Assembly: GCA_964510785.1 (NCBI GenBank)
Contig: CAZECM010000043.1
Location: 1 to 26,131, forward strand
From: JAAYZM01 sp964510785
GTDB lineage: Bacteria; Actinomycetota; Actinomycetes; Actinomycetales; Cellulomonadaceae
Direction of reading: 5' to 3'
DNA: 26,131 nucleotides
Shown here: in pieces, positions 17,122-25,262 of the stretch
Layout: each line of letters starts with the position of its first letter
Position numbering within the stretch: position 1 is the stretch's first letter
Notes under the pieces: model-generated
Database searches by the model: none
Seen by the model: the letters and a program-made list of their open reading frames with translations, nothing else
Told to the model about the DNA's origin: nothing
Program-made: the position numbers and the translations under genes

Positions 17122-18316
17122 CGTCGACCCCTTCGCTGTTCAGTAGCAGTCGGCCCAGGTGAGCGATCTGCTTTGCCAACTCGAGAAGTTCCCGCGCGAC
17201 AGCCGTCCGACCTGCGTTCGAATCGTATCGGGCGGTTGCGACAGAAATGTCTCGCATCGTTGAGTCGCCGGCGTGCAGACGGGCGACCAGGAGCTCCAGT
17301 ACCTTTCGACGAGCGTCTGTCTTGGGGAGTCTCGCCCACCTCTTGGTCATGTTGAAGTCGAGGGAGAATCGCTCGGCCGCTGCCCGCGCCTCGTCGTCGC
17401 CTGGCTGGCTGACTGGTTGGGCGAGCCCAGCCAAGTAGCGGTAGTGGTCGACCCAGCGTCCGATCGCCAGTTCGAGTTGACTCTCGAAGTGCCCCTGTGA
17501 GACGGACGTCGTCCCCGATGAATGCAGATGGTCCATCAGCGCGTCTAGTTCGTTGACGACAACCTCCAGCGATGACACGCGGCGTTCGGAGTCGCTGACA
17601 GGGATGTCGCGTGCCCACTTTGCCACGGAGTCGTACTGCGCAACAGAAGCGCTCAGCAGTCGACCGAGACTCAGATGGGGAGTCTCTTGAGTCGTCAACA
17701 CGGCCAGGCCGGTCTTGTCTTTCTCGACAGGGCTGATCACGAGGCAAGGTTCGCCCGAACTGATGATGGCCGTGCGCCTGTTCGAATCGGTCGATCTACC
17801 GAACCTCGCTAGTTCTAGGGCAGTGGGCTCAGGTTGGTCGCCGTCGTCAGTGTCGAGTAGGAGCGCGTCGATTCGTAATGGCTTGCCGGAGGTGCCAATC
17901 TCGAATCGACCGCGGAATGTCCCGGAGTAGCGGACCTCGGTCGGCGCGACCTGTTCGCCGGGTTGTGGCCACAGCTCTCCAGTCGCTGTGTCGCGGTACA
18001 GCCATCCGACGATCGAGGCCCTTGCAACGATGCTGTTCCCTGACTTCGCAGACATGCCGACTTGGTTCGCCGCGTCCAGGAGGTATCGAATCAGGTCTTC
18101 GGGGAGTTGGAGGAGGTCTGAGATCCGGGCGGCATCCCGTTCGCCGGCCTGTCTTATGCGGAGCACGGTGTTGAGGATGACGTCGTGCTCGACGTCCACC
18201 AGGTCTTCGATGACTACGCGCCACCGCGTAGCCGGCGTAACCAAGGCATGCCGGAACCGCGTCGGCCAGTCGGAAATCAGGTAGGCCGGGAGGTTCCTGC
18301 TATCGCCGGAAGCCAT
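17102..18316 (-). CDS. winged-helix hypothetical protein of the operon
   Basis: A 404-residue soluble protein with no recognised full-length family. Residues ~45-90 look like a winged helix-turn-helix (LNTVLRIRQAGERDAARIS, then LLQLPEDLIRYLLDAANQVG), followed by a strand-rich segment with GWLYRDTATGELWPQ. The C-terminal half is mainly helical, with an Arg/Lys-rich region near 335-370. No catalytic motif is visible. A clean GGAGG lies 7 bases before the ATG. It overlaps the helicase gene by 17 bases and the AAA+ gene by 20, so it is a fixed member of the operon, perhaps an adaptor that binds nucleic acid or joins the signalling half to the McrB half. That role is inference from position only. 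Confidence 0.75.
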   Translation of the reverse strand: MASGDSRNLPAYLISDWPTRFRHALVTPATRWRVVIEDLVDVEHDVILNTVLRIRQAGERDAARISDLLQLPEDLIRYLLDAANQVGMSAKSGNSIVARASIVGWLYRDTATGELWPQPGEQVAPTEVRYSGTFRGRFEIGTSGKPLRIDALLLDTDDGDQPEPTALELARFGRSTDSNRRTAIISSGEPCLVISPVEKDKTGLAVLTTQETPHLSLGRLLSASVAQYDSVAKWARDIPVSDSERRVSSLEVVVNELDALMDHLHSSGTTSVSQGHFESQLELAIGRWVDHYRYLAGLAQPVSQPGDDEARAAAERFSLDFNMTKRWARLPKTDARRKVLELLVARLHAGDSTMRDISVATARYDSNAGRTAVARELLELAKQIAHLGRLLLNSEGVDDGQTEA

Positions 18317-21300
18317 CAGTGCCTCCAGTCAGGTCGTGGAAGGCCGCAAGAGACGGCACCGCCGAGTTGCCCGCGTCTGAGGTGATGAGCGCTGCGTCGC
18401 CGACTGCGACGAGCAATCTTCTTTGTCTGCTCATCGCAACATTCAGACGGTTGGGCAGGACAAGGAAGCCGAAGGGGTTCGACCGCCGTGAACCAGGCTG
18501 GCTTGAGCGGGTTGTGGACAGGTAGACGACATCGAACTCGCGGCCCTGGAAGGCGTCGACTGTTCCGATCCGAAGCCTGGGCAGTCCTCGACTTGTGTAC
18601 ATCCAAGGAGTCGACGGGTTGATGCCCCATTCGTTCCTGCCGTCCCGTACGGCGAGACCGGCGTCCGACAAACGCTGCCAGATTTCTTCGACTTGTCCCG
18701 AGTAGAAGGTGATGACTCCGAAGGTCAGCTCGTCGGACTCCTTCAACGCGTGCTGAAGCTCCTCAGCGATCACCCTTGCCTCGGCCGGGCGACTGATGCT
18801 GGTTCCGGAGCGCTGTTCGTTCCCGGCTGTGGGCGCCACATCGATCCAGCCGCATGCAGCATCGCCGTACCTGGTCAGGCCATGCGCAAAACTGGCCGGG
18901 CCCGTGATCCCATTCTCGACGTGCTCGCCGTATGGCTCGTAGAAGTTCTCGCTGATGAATCGGCCGAGGACGGGATGCATACGGAACTGCCGGTCGAGGG
19001 TGATCACCCGCTTGTTGCCATCGGACCGTTCCTGTTCTTGAAGCGTCGTGAACAGTCGCTCGAACATAGACTGCCTGAGCGTTTCCTCAACGACATCCCT
19101 GTCGTGCCGCTGGGACAGCAGCGGCAGGAGGTCGTCATCGAGGAGTTGTGGGAGTTGACGATGGTCGCCGACGAGGATCACGCGCTCGCCTGCAAGGCTC
19201 ATCGGAATCATCAGGTCAAGCGGATTTGCCCGAGCAGCCTCATCGAGGATGACAGTGTCGAACAGCCCCTTGTGAGTGTCCCGCATGACGCCTGATGTGG
19301 ATTGTTGGCAGGTTGCCGCCAGTGCCTTCGTGTGCACCTGAAGTGATCGCCGGATGGAGCCTGGTTGGTGGGCTACGGCGTCTCGGTAGTCCTCGACCGC
19401 GAGGTCGACGTCGCTTGCTTCCTTGCGAACGGCGACCTGCGTTGACTCGATGGCGCGCGCCAGGAGGGCTTCCACGTCGGGTCGAGTCGCCACGATGCTC
19501 GTTGCCGCGCGGTGGTTCATCACGCCGTCCAGCAGAACGCGCTTCACTTCGGCCATGTGCGAGGAAGCAACCTGTGGGTCAGCGCCCATCGCTGCCCCAT
19601 CGAGCACGGATCGTTGCCGGTCGTCGAGCATCTCGCGCACGGGCGAGTAGAGGCTCGCGTCTCTTGCCCGCTCGCGCCCGTCGTCCTCGAAAGACACAGG
19701 GTTGGATCGAAGCCCGCGCGCAAGGCGCTCGACCTTCATGTGGGAGTTGGATGACCCGCCTCCGCCCAGTTCCTTTTCAACCTTCCGCGCGAGTCTGACT
19801 GCTGTTCCTGCGACGGCGCTGTCGATGAGGCGCATAGTCGCGGCGAGCCAGTTCAGAAGGTCGACGGTTCCCGGCACGTCAAAGGGTTGTGTTGTGTACG
19901 CCGTAGCCCGTTCCCGCAACCGCCGAAGCGTCCGTAGGAGCTCGTTGGGCTGATCGACGCGGTAGCGTACCTCCAGCCGGCTTTCGAGGTCAGCTGCCCA
20001 AGCATGAAGGTAGGCGTCGTCATCGGATCCGCGATGTCGCGCACCGATCTTGACTGCGGGCAGTGTGCCATCGTCGGCAGCCTGAATGAGGTTCTCCACG
20101 GCATCATGTTGGTAGCTGGCGAATAGGACGCGCTTGTTGACCGCGAGATGCCCTTTCCCAATTTCGGCGAGACGGGCCTGAATCGCGGCGATCACTCGGG
20201 TCTTGCCCGTTCCCGGTGGCCCTTGGATCAGCACCAGATCCTTTGAGTTGATGGCTAGGTCGATCGCCTCCACCTGCGCGGGAGTCGGCTGGCCTCCCAA
20301 CAAGGTTCTGACGCGCGCCGACAGCGGCTCATGGTGCTGGGTACGGCCGATGGGGTCGGGCTGCATGCCGGCGAGGATCAGGGAGAGTTGGCGTGCAGGT
20401 GCTGTTCGGGCAAGAGTCAGCTCCCGCTGGGCCACATCGCGGCGGCTGATCCGGATGGAGTCGGTGGTGTAGACGCCGTAGATCTCACCCTTGGGCGGAA
20501 GGTCGCTTCTGGAGACTTCACGTTCCGGCTCAAGTACCACCATGCCGCGGTCGGTGACCCGTGCTTCGCCGATGATAAAGCCTCGTCCGACGAGGCTTTG
20601 GCCGCGACCCACCCCGTTGGTCTCGGGTCGGTCGTCTTGGAGGTAGCTACGAGACAGGGACGCTTCGAGGCCAACTGAGTTCGACCCGATCCGCTCGATG
20701 AGGGCAATGGCATGGCTGTTGTGAACCAGGTCGAACTCGATGGAGCCGTCTCCGAGGATGCGGTACCTGTCGTACTCAGCCCAGCCGATGTCGGTCGCAG
20801 AGGCTCGCTTGGCTTGTTGCTCAAGCTTGCTGTACTCGTTCCAAACGGCAAGGAAGGCATTCTCGGCTGCCGAGAGTCGACGAAGTTCCTCGCGGTCTTC
20901 TTCGCTCACGAGGCCAAGACGAGTGTGGTCCTTGATCTGGAGTCGGCCGTTGACGAGGATCAACTTCTGGTCGCGATGTCTCGGTTTGGGGGCGACCCTG
21001 GCGACGAGGAGCCGGCCTTCCTCCAGCCGGACGTCGGCGGCAATGCCCGACCCAAGGATCCGAAATCCGGCGTCACCCACCTCTCCAGCGCCCGCCGACA
21101 CGACGACGACCGGATCGCCTGTGTCCAAGGTGAGTTGGCTCTTCAGCCACGCAATCACCTCGTCGGATGAGTGGTTTCGCCGCCGAAAGCGGCTGACGTC
21201 AGCGACTGTGCGGTCGTCGACACCTACTTCCCGTGGCTCAGCCCATCGCTCGAATCCGTCGAAGCGGAGCACTCGAAGTTTCACATCGCCCGAGGTGGCG

Positions 21301-21545
21301 GATGTTGGGTTCTCTACAGAGAGCAGTTCCGCCAGGTACTCACTACGTGACACGACTTGCCGAAGCCAGTCAGTATCCGGCGGCCCAGGCTCATCTAGGA
21401 GCGCGACCTCGCTCTCACGGCGTAGCATCACGCCCGCCTGTCCGAACTCAACGCTGACTAGTGAGCCGGTGTCTAGTCGGACCTCTCCGAGGGGGACGAG
21501 ACTCAATGTCCGCTCGTCCGAGTGTGCGAGGTGGTCGAGTTTCAT
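18300..21545 (-). CDS. UPF1-like superfamily 1 helicase
   Basis: A 1081-residue protein with a C-terminal SF1B helicase core of the UPF1/DNA2 type. Motifs in order: Q-motif-like GGQPTPAQVEAI at 417-428, Walker A GPPGTGKT at 442-449, Walker B DEAA at 768-771, GDHRQLPQ at 793-800, a DRQFRMHP block, then VDAFQGREFDVVYLSTTRS and NRLNVAMSRQRRLLVAVGD near the end. The ~320 residues between Walker A and B form a large insertion of the 1B/1C type. The N-terminal 400 residues have no known motif apart from strand-rich segments. No nuclease or PLD domain follows the helicase. Such helicases move 5' to 3' on RNA or DNA. ATGA overlap with the kinase gene upstream. Confidence 0.88.
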   Translation of the reverse strand: MKLDHLAHSDERTLSLVPLGEVRLDTGSLVSVEFGQAGVMLRRESEVALLDEPGPPDTDWLRQVVSRSEYLAELLSVENPTSATSGDVKLRVLRFDGFERWAEPREVGVDDRTVADVSRFRRRNHSSDEVIAWLKSQLTLDTGDPVVVVSAGAGEVGDAGFRILGSGIAADVRLEEGRLLVARVAPKPRHRDQKLILVNGRLQIKDHTRLGLVSEEDREELRRLSAAENAFLAVWNEYSKLEQQAKRASATDIGWAEYDRYRILGDGSIEFDLVHNSHAIALIERIGSNSVGLEASLSRSYLQDDRPETNGVGRGQSLVGRGFIIGEARVTDRGMVVLEPEREVSRSDLPPKGEIYGVYTTDSIRISRRDVAQRELTLARTAPARQLSLILAGMQPDPIGRTQHHEPLSARVRTLLGGQPTPAQVEAIDLAINSKDLVLIQGPPGTGKTRVIAAIQARLAEIGKGHLAVNKRVLFASYQHDAVENLIQAADDGTLPAVKIGARHRGSDDDAYLHAWAADLESRLEVRYRVDQPNELLRTLRRLRERATAYTTQPFDVPGTVDLLNWLAATMRLIDSAVAGTAVRLARKVEKELGGGGSSNSHMKVERLARGLRSNPVSFEDDGRERARDASLYSPVREMLDDRQRSVLDGAAMGADPQVASSHMAEVKRVLLDGVMNHRAATSIVATRPDVEALLARAIESTQVAVRKEASDVDLAVEDYRDAVAHQPGSIRRSLQVHTKALAATCQQSTSGVMRDTHKGLFDTVILDEAARANPLDLMIPMSLAGERVILVGDHRQLPQLLDDDLLPLLSQRHDRDVVEETLRQSMFERLFTTLQEQERSDGNKRVITLDRQFRMHPVLGRFISENFYEPYGEHVENGITGPASFAHGLTRYGDAACGWIDVAPTAGNEQRSGTSISRPAEARVIAEELQHALKESDELTFGVITFYSGQVEEIWQRLSDAGLAVRDGRNEWGINPSTPWMYTSRGLPRLRIGTVDAFQGREFDVVYLSTTRSSQPGSRRSNPFGFLVLPNRLNVAMSRQRRLLVAVGDAALITSDAGNSAVPSLAAFHDLTGGTDGFRR

Positions 21546-22897
21546 CGCGCCTCTATGGACGTGATCCGGAGGGTGCGTGCGGGGCGCCCCGGGCCTTCAA
21601 CGCGGACGCGGTACTCCTTCCTCGATTCTGGATAGGGAATCCGCTCGACCCGCTTTCCCCCGCCATCGGTGACCGCGGCTGCCTCGTCGGCGATGAGTTC
21701 GAATCCCTGTGGCACCGGCCTGAACGTGAGTAAGGGATCTCTCGACGTATAGCTACCCCACAGATGCCGTCCTTGCAGAGCGGTGGCGCGTCGCCGTGAG
21801 AGCACGAGTGAATCGCGAGCTTTGGGAGTGACTTCTGGCCACTCGCTCTCGCCCCACTCGGGAAAGACGGTGGTCAAGATGACTGGTGGGGTCCGGGAAC
21901 CGCAGGCGGGGCACCGAGGGAGTAGCCGGTAGTAGCTCCAACCACAGCCGCCGTCGCAGTCAACGACGTTGTCGTGCGCGAGCCACAGGACGTCCCGCCA
22001 CCTTGCGGCGCCGGGTCGTCGCAGCGGGTTAAGTCTGCCCTCTCCGAAGGTCTCTAGCAGGAGCTTTTGCATGACTCCGCTAAGCACGACGTTAAAGAGT
22101 TTCGATGACAATGACTTGGCGGGGAGGCCGTTCGATCCGTCCGCAGGGTCGGCGACATAGACCAAACCCCCACGGTTGATCTCCCTGGAGGCGTCGTCTC
22201 CGTCCAGAAGATCCGCGGCAAGTCCTTCAAGTGGATGGCGGAGCAGGAGCAAACGGAAGGCGACGATGGCCAACGCATAGGCATCGGCCAACGTGGAGGG
22301 CGGAGCCTTCTTCGTCACTCGTTCTGGCGCCGCGTAGCCGGGGAATCCGATGATGTCCCACTTCGGGTTGGATCGTGACGTCAGGTTGTCTGTGTCGATC
22401 AGCCAGGTTTCCGTGCGAGTGAGGTCGTCGGAGACCATCACGTTGTTGGGATTGAGATCGACGTAGGCGAGACCACGCTCGTGGAGTCCCGCTAGGCATT
22501 GGGCGACGTTGGCGGCAATGGCCAGCCGCCTGCGAAGGCCGCCTGTGTTCCGGTACCAGTCGATGCTGCCCGTTTCCCGAGGACCGAACTCCCGCGGCAA
22601 GTATGGCTCTGCGAGCGGCGTCATGTCGGACGCGAGCGGCATCAGGTACCCGGCGCCGCCGTCTCGAATCAACGACACCGGAGCCGCCAACTGAAGGCCG
22701 TCGAGCGGGAGGCGGCGGACTGCTTCGATTCTGGTCAGATCGGTTGCGCGGGTTAGGAGCTTGACGGCTAGGTCGGGCTGGCCTTCGACTCGGTAGACGA
22801 CCCCCTGTGCTCCAGGCTTCCCGATCGTCTCGCCGAGGACGTACTCGATTCCGGTGTCATCGCGTACGCGATCCCCGGTGCGAGAGTCAGAAGGCAT
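21542..22897 (-). CDS. TerY-P-type protein kinase with zinc ribbon
   Basis: A 451-residue soluble kinase. The kinase domain (about 15-300) has a glycine loop near 24-36 (TIGKPGAQGVVYRV), the ATP lysine K46 (LAVKLL), a catalytic loop with D147 and N152 (YVDLNPNNVMV), the metal-binding aspartate in LIDTDNL (D168/D170) and AAPER at 189-193. These are the diverged motifs usual in TerY-P kinases rather than eukaryotic-type PknB kinases, and no membrane segment or PASTA domain is present. A four-cysteine ribbon follows (C314, C318, C329, C332), then a strand-rich C-terminal domain. It overlaps the vWA gene by 11 bases and the helicase gene by 4. It probably phosphorylates Ser/Thr on operon partners. 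Confidence 0.87.
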   Translation of the reverse strand: MPSDSRTGDRVRDDTGIEYVLGETIGKPGAQGVVYRVEGQPDLAVKLLTRATDLTRIEAVRRLPLDGLQLAAPVSLIRDGGAGYLMPLASDMTPLAEPYLPREFGPRETGSIDWYRNTGGLRRRLAIAANVAQCLAGLHERGLAYVDLNPNNVMVSDDLTRTETWLIDTDNLTSRSNPKWDIIGFPGYAAPERVTKKAPPSTLADAYALAIVAFRLLLLRHPLEGLAADLLDGDDASREINRGGLVYVADPADGSNGLPAKSLSSKLFNVVLSGVMQKLLLETFGEGRLNPLRRPGAARWRDVLWLAHDNVVDCDGGCGWSYYRLLPRCPACGSRTPPVILTTVFPEWGESEWPEVTPKARDSLVLSRRRATALQGRHLWGSYTSRDPLLTFRPVPQGFELIADEAAAVTDGGGKRVERIPYPESRKEYRVRVEGPGRPARTLRITSIEAR

Positions 22898-23561
22898 CGT
22901 CTTGCTGGAGCAGTGCGATCGATTCGTCCGAGAGAGGCTCTGACTTCACGTCGGGGTCAAAGATCGAAAGGGTCACCTGGGTCACTGTGTTGGTGACCCA
23001 CTGAAGGAAGTTGCGAATCTCCGCAGCCTCGCTGGCTTCGTGCACACCCCCGTTGGAAGCGAACCTCGCGAGCATCTGGCGATCAGCGTCAGCACCGACC
23101 GCCAGCGCGAACCGGGACGACTTTGAACCGCGGTCGCTGTCCACGAGCAACTCAAGCTCATCCGTCAGCGCAGGGACCGGCAGGCCGTCGGATACCAGAG
23201 CGATCGTTGGCCTGTATGCCTTCGACGAGATCTCGTCTCGATCCTCGATGAGCTCGCGTGCCAGCGTGAAGGCGCGACCCATTGGAGTCCGACCGCCGGC
23301 CCTCAACGGCGTGAAACTGATGGTGCTGACTGGCACGTTGCGTTCGACGACGTTGGCTTCATCTCCGCCGAACGCGATCACGGTCAAGGTGATGAAACCG
23401 TGGCCGGCATCGACGGATGTGAGCTCCGCGATCATCTCCGAGACGCTCTCGTTCAGCACGTCGATCTTGTCGTCTTGCCGCATGCTTCCGCTGGTGTCCA
23501 GCAGGAGGATGACCGGAAGGGCGCGCGCCTGGACGGGCTCGATGTCTTCAAGCAATGACAT
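22887..23561 (-). CDS. TerY-like vWA domain protein
   Basis: A 224-residue single-domain von Willebrand factor A protein. The metal-ion-dependent adhesion site is intact: D22-T-S24-G-S26 (LLLDTSGSM), T92 (GGRTPMG) and D125 (LVSDGLP). It has no signal peptide and so works in the cytoplasm. This is the TerY/YegL type, which pairs with a kinase and usually a PP2C phosphatase in the TerY-P module and is thought to scaffold metal-dependent protein contacts. The kinase gene follows at once; no phosphatase gene is present. The start lies 2 bases after the stop of the FHA-RNase gene. Confidence 0.92.
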   Translation of the reverse strand: MSLLEDIEPVQARALPVILLLDTSGSMRQDDKIDVLNESVSEMIAELTSVDAGHGFITLTVIAFGGDEANVVERNVPVSTISFTPLRAGGRTPMGRAFTLARELIEDRDEISSKAYRPTIALVSDGLPVPALTDELELLVDSDRGSKSSRFALAVGADADRQMLARFASNGGVHEASEAAEIRNFLQWVTNTVTQVTLSIFDPDVKSEPLSDESIALLQQDDAF

Positions 23562-23563
23562 GG

Positions 23564-24622
23564 TCAGTTCCCTTCGAGTCGGAGGAATGGTGGCGTGGTC
23601 AAGTCGGGCTCGTACGTGCCTCGGGGTCGCTTCTTGCCAGAGAGCCGGATGTTAAGGCTTCCGCCAGCCAGAGCCAGCTGCTCAGTCGGCGCGAGGATCT
23701 GCTGAATGTCCGCCTGCAGCGGAGCGGTTGCTCCGTCTGGCCTGATGATCTTGGTGCCATTCTTGGAGCCCAGCTCCTCGACGAAGATCCTTCCTCCGTT
23801 GTTGCTCAACTTCAGATGGTCCCGGCTAATGCGGTTGGCGTCGGCGTCGTCGAGCACCTCGCGGACGTCGTACCGGCCGATGTCGCGACCGCGTCCGACC
23901 GTCAACTCCGAGCGTTCGGCGAGCGGCAGCCGGTCCACTTCGTCATCTCCGAGGAGCAGCACGACTTCCTTGGTGCTTTCCCGGAGGCCGAGCCGCTTTG
24001 CCGGCGTCAGGCAACCCGGGCAGATCACCTGACCGTCGCGGAACGCGGGGTCCTCCTCGATGACGGCCTTGGCAGACCACTGGCAGGCGCCCGCGCTGCA
24101 CCGCCACTCGTACCTAAGTGCGTCTCGCGCCTCGGGCGTCCTGAACCCTTTGGGGGTCAGGACGGCCTCCTCGATGCGCCATGACACCTCCTCGGCAGGG
24201 ACTGCGGCGTAGTCGAGCCGCTCGAACGCGAGAGTGCCGTTGGCGACCATCGGCTTCCACACTCGGTCGGTGCCTTGAAGCCACGGGAAGTCGCGACGGT
24301 GATCCCGGTACAGATCCGTCGTCAGAACGGACGCTGTGTCGAACTGTGTAGCTAGCTCCAGCACCTCGGGATCAGCCCAGGACACGGAACGAGCCATCCG
24401 GTTGCGTTTCCAGTCCGACAGGCTGCGTCGACCGGAGTCGTCCAACCTGTACCAGAGGCTGTTGTCTGCGACGCCATAGAACCTGGCCTTGGGGTCCCTC
24501 TGCTCACGCCATGCCTTGACACTTGCCTCCACCCAGCTCCAGGTCGGCTCGCCCTTGAGCAGCACGATTGGCGATAGGTCGATGATGACGCTCGGCGGAG
24601 GCGCCGTCCCCCAGGACTGCAT
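23564..24622 (-). CDS. NYN/Zc3h12a-like RNase - zinc ribbon - FHA fusion
   Basis: With the ATG at 24622 the protein has 352 residues. The N-terminal domain (about 10-140) resembles PIN-fold Zc3h12a/NYN RNases: VIIDLSPI with D15, FYGVADNSLWY with D53, and VLTTDLYRDHRRDFPWLQG with D103 and D107, matching the SND-x-YRD motif of that family. A four-cysteine ribbon follows (C175, C180, C201, C204). The C-terminal FHA domain (about 215-329) keeps the phosphothreonine-binding residues R244 (VGRG), S266 and H269 (ISRDH) and N288 (GSKNGT). This start was chosen because AGGA lies 8 bases upstream and TAGGAT fits a -10 element. The frame stays open to an ATG at 24865 (433 residues) with other ATGs at 24760 and 24631, so the start is unsure. 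It is the first gene of the operon. Confidence 0.78.
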   Translation of the reverse strand: MQSWGTAPPPSVIIDLSPIVLLKGEPTWSWVEASVKAWREQRDPKARFYGVADNSLWYRLDDSGRRSLSDWKRNRMARSVSWADPEVLELATQFDTASVLTTDLYRDHRRDFPWLQGTDRVWKPMVANGTLAFERLDYAAVPAEEVSWRIEEAVLTPKGFRTPEARDALRYEWRCSAGACQWSAKAVIEEDPAFRDGQVICPGCLTPAKRLGLRESTKEVVLLLGDDEVDRLPLAERSELTVGRGRDIGRYDVREVLDDADANRISRDHLKLSNNGGRIFVEELGSKNGTKIIRPDGATAPLQADIQQILAPTEQLALAGGSLNIRLSGKKRPRGTYEPDLTTPPFLRLEGN

Positions 24623-24629
24623 ACGGCCC

Positions 24630-24635
24630 ATCCTA
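24630..24635 (-). promoter_or_regulatory. possible -10 element or ribosome-binding site of the operon
   Basis: TAGGAT on the minus strand ends 7 bases before the ATG at 24622. It fits a leaderless TANNNT -10, as seen before the antitoxin gene, and its AGGA part could equally be a ribosome-binding site. No good -35 element is visible. If the longer frame to 24865 is the real gene, this site has no role. Confidence 0.3.
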
Positions 24636-24974
24636 TTTGATGGCCTCCGACAGTTGGGTCGGGAGTCGTAGACACTCGCGATCTCTGGAGTGTCGGCGAA
24701 GTCGGCGAGGCAGGAACGGGCTTCGCCGAGGGCAATGAGGTTGGCGTAGGTCGTGGTCATAGAGCCCACGGTGGCCGTGTTCGGCAGACGGGCGATGACC
24801 GGTCCGCTCGCTGTGGACAACTCTGCCAGCAATCGCGCCGTGTACCGCCGAAGACACCGAATCACTTGCTGTCGTTGGCTATCGACAGTCGCCTGACTTT
24901 CCTTGCTGACGGCCTGAAGACACGCCGTTCAGACCCCCTAGAGCGTCGGCACACATGCGTCCCTGAGGGCACCG
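24636..24974. other. open stretch upstream of the operon, no assured gene
   Basis: The frame of the FHA-RNase gene stays open to 24865. The part near 24680-24760 has high-GC third codon positions (an ALGEARSCLADFADTPEI peptide), so it may be a real N-terminal extension or a fragment of another gene joined in frame. An inverted repeat, CTGTCG-ttggctat-CGACAG, lies at 24869-24888, just upstream of the longest possible start, and could be an operator. Nothing else is recognisable here. Confidence 0.4.
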
Positions 24975-25148
24975 ATGCGCTGCTGGCGGCACAAGGGCAG
25001 CGGGCCGCGCAGCTTCAAAGTCGGCCGCCACGTCCGCTACTGGCGCACGGACCTCATCCTCTGGCTCGCCGAGCAGAGGGTGCGCAGGAGGAGCGATGAC
25101 TTCGCAACCGTGTCGGTGGTCGGGGGCGAGATGGAGTCTGAGCCCTGA
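24975..25148 (+). pseudogene. truncated excisionase (helix-turn-helix) gene
   Basis: The 57-codon remnant reads WRHKGSGPRSFKVGRHVRYW followed by RTDLILWLAEQR. This is the C-terminal half of the MerR-like helix-turn-helix of small actinobacterial excisionase proteins encoded next to tyrosine integrases. The N-terminal helix with the usual LLTxxEVAxYLGV sequence is missing: the frame upstream reaches a stop at 24939 after 11 more codons. An ATG at 24975 could in principle start translation, but no full domain would result. GAGGAGACGCCG and an ATG follow the stop, just where an integrase gene would begin. Confidence 0.72.
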
Positions 25149-25160
25149 GAGGAGACGCCG

Positions 25161-25262
25161 ATGGCAGGCAACGTAGCCGACGCTCGCGGCGTAGACGAAG
25201 TAGTCGCAGAAGGTCCGAGAGATCAGGATGTTCGCGTCAGCGAGCGTGACCGAGGTCGTCAA
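25161..25262 (-). pseudogene. truncated PIN-domain toxin
   Basis: Directly after the helix-turn-helix antitoxin-like gene, a TTG overlapping its stop opens a frame that reads VTLADANILISRTFCDYFVYAASVG. This matches the first strand and helix of PIN toxins, with DAN in place of the usual D-x-N active-site opening and the SRTxxDY pattern common in one actinobacterial family. After about 33 residues (near 25165) the match stops and the frame runs on into the reverse of the excisionase fragment. The three other acidic active-site residues are therefore lost. The break lies next to the ATG at 25161 on the plus strand. Confidence 0.6.
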
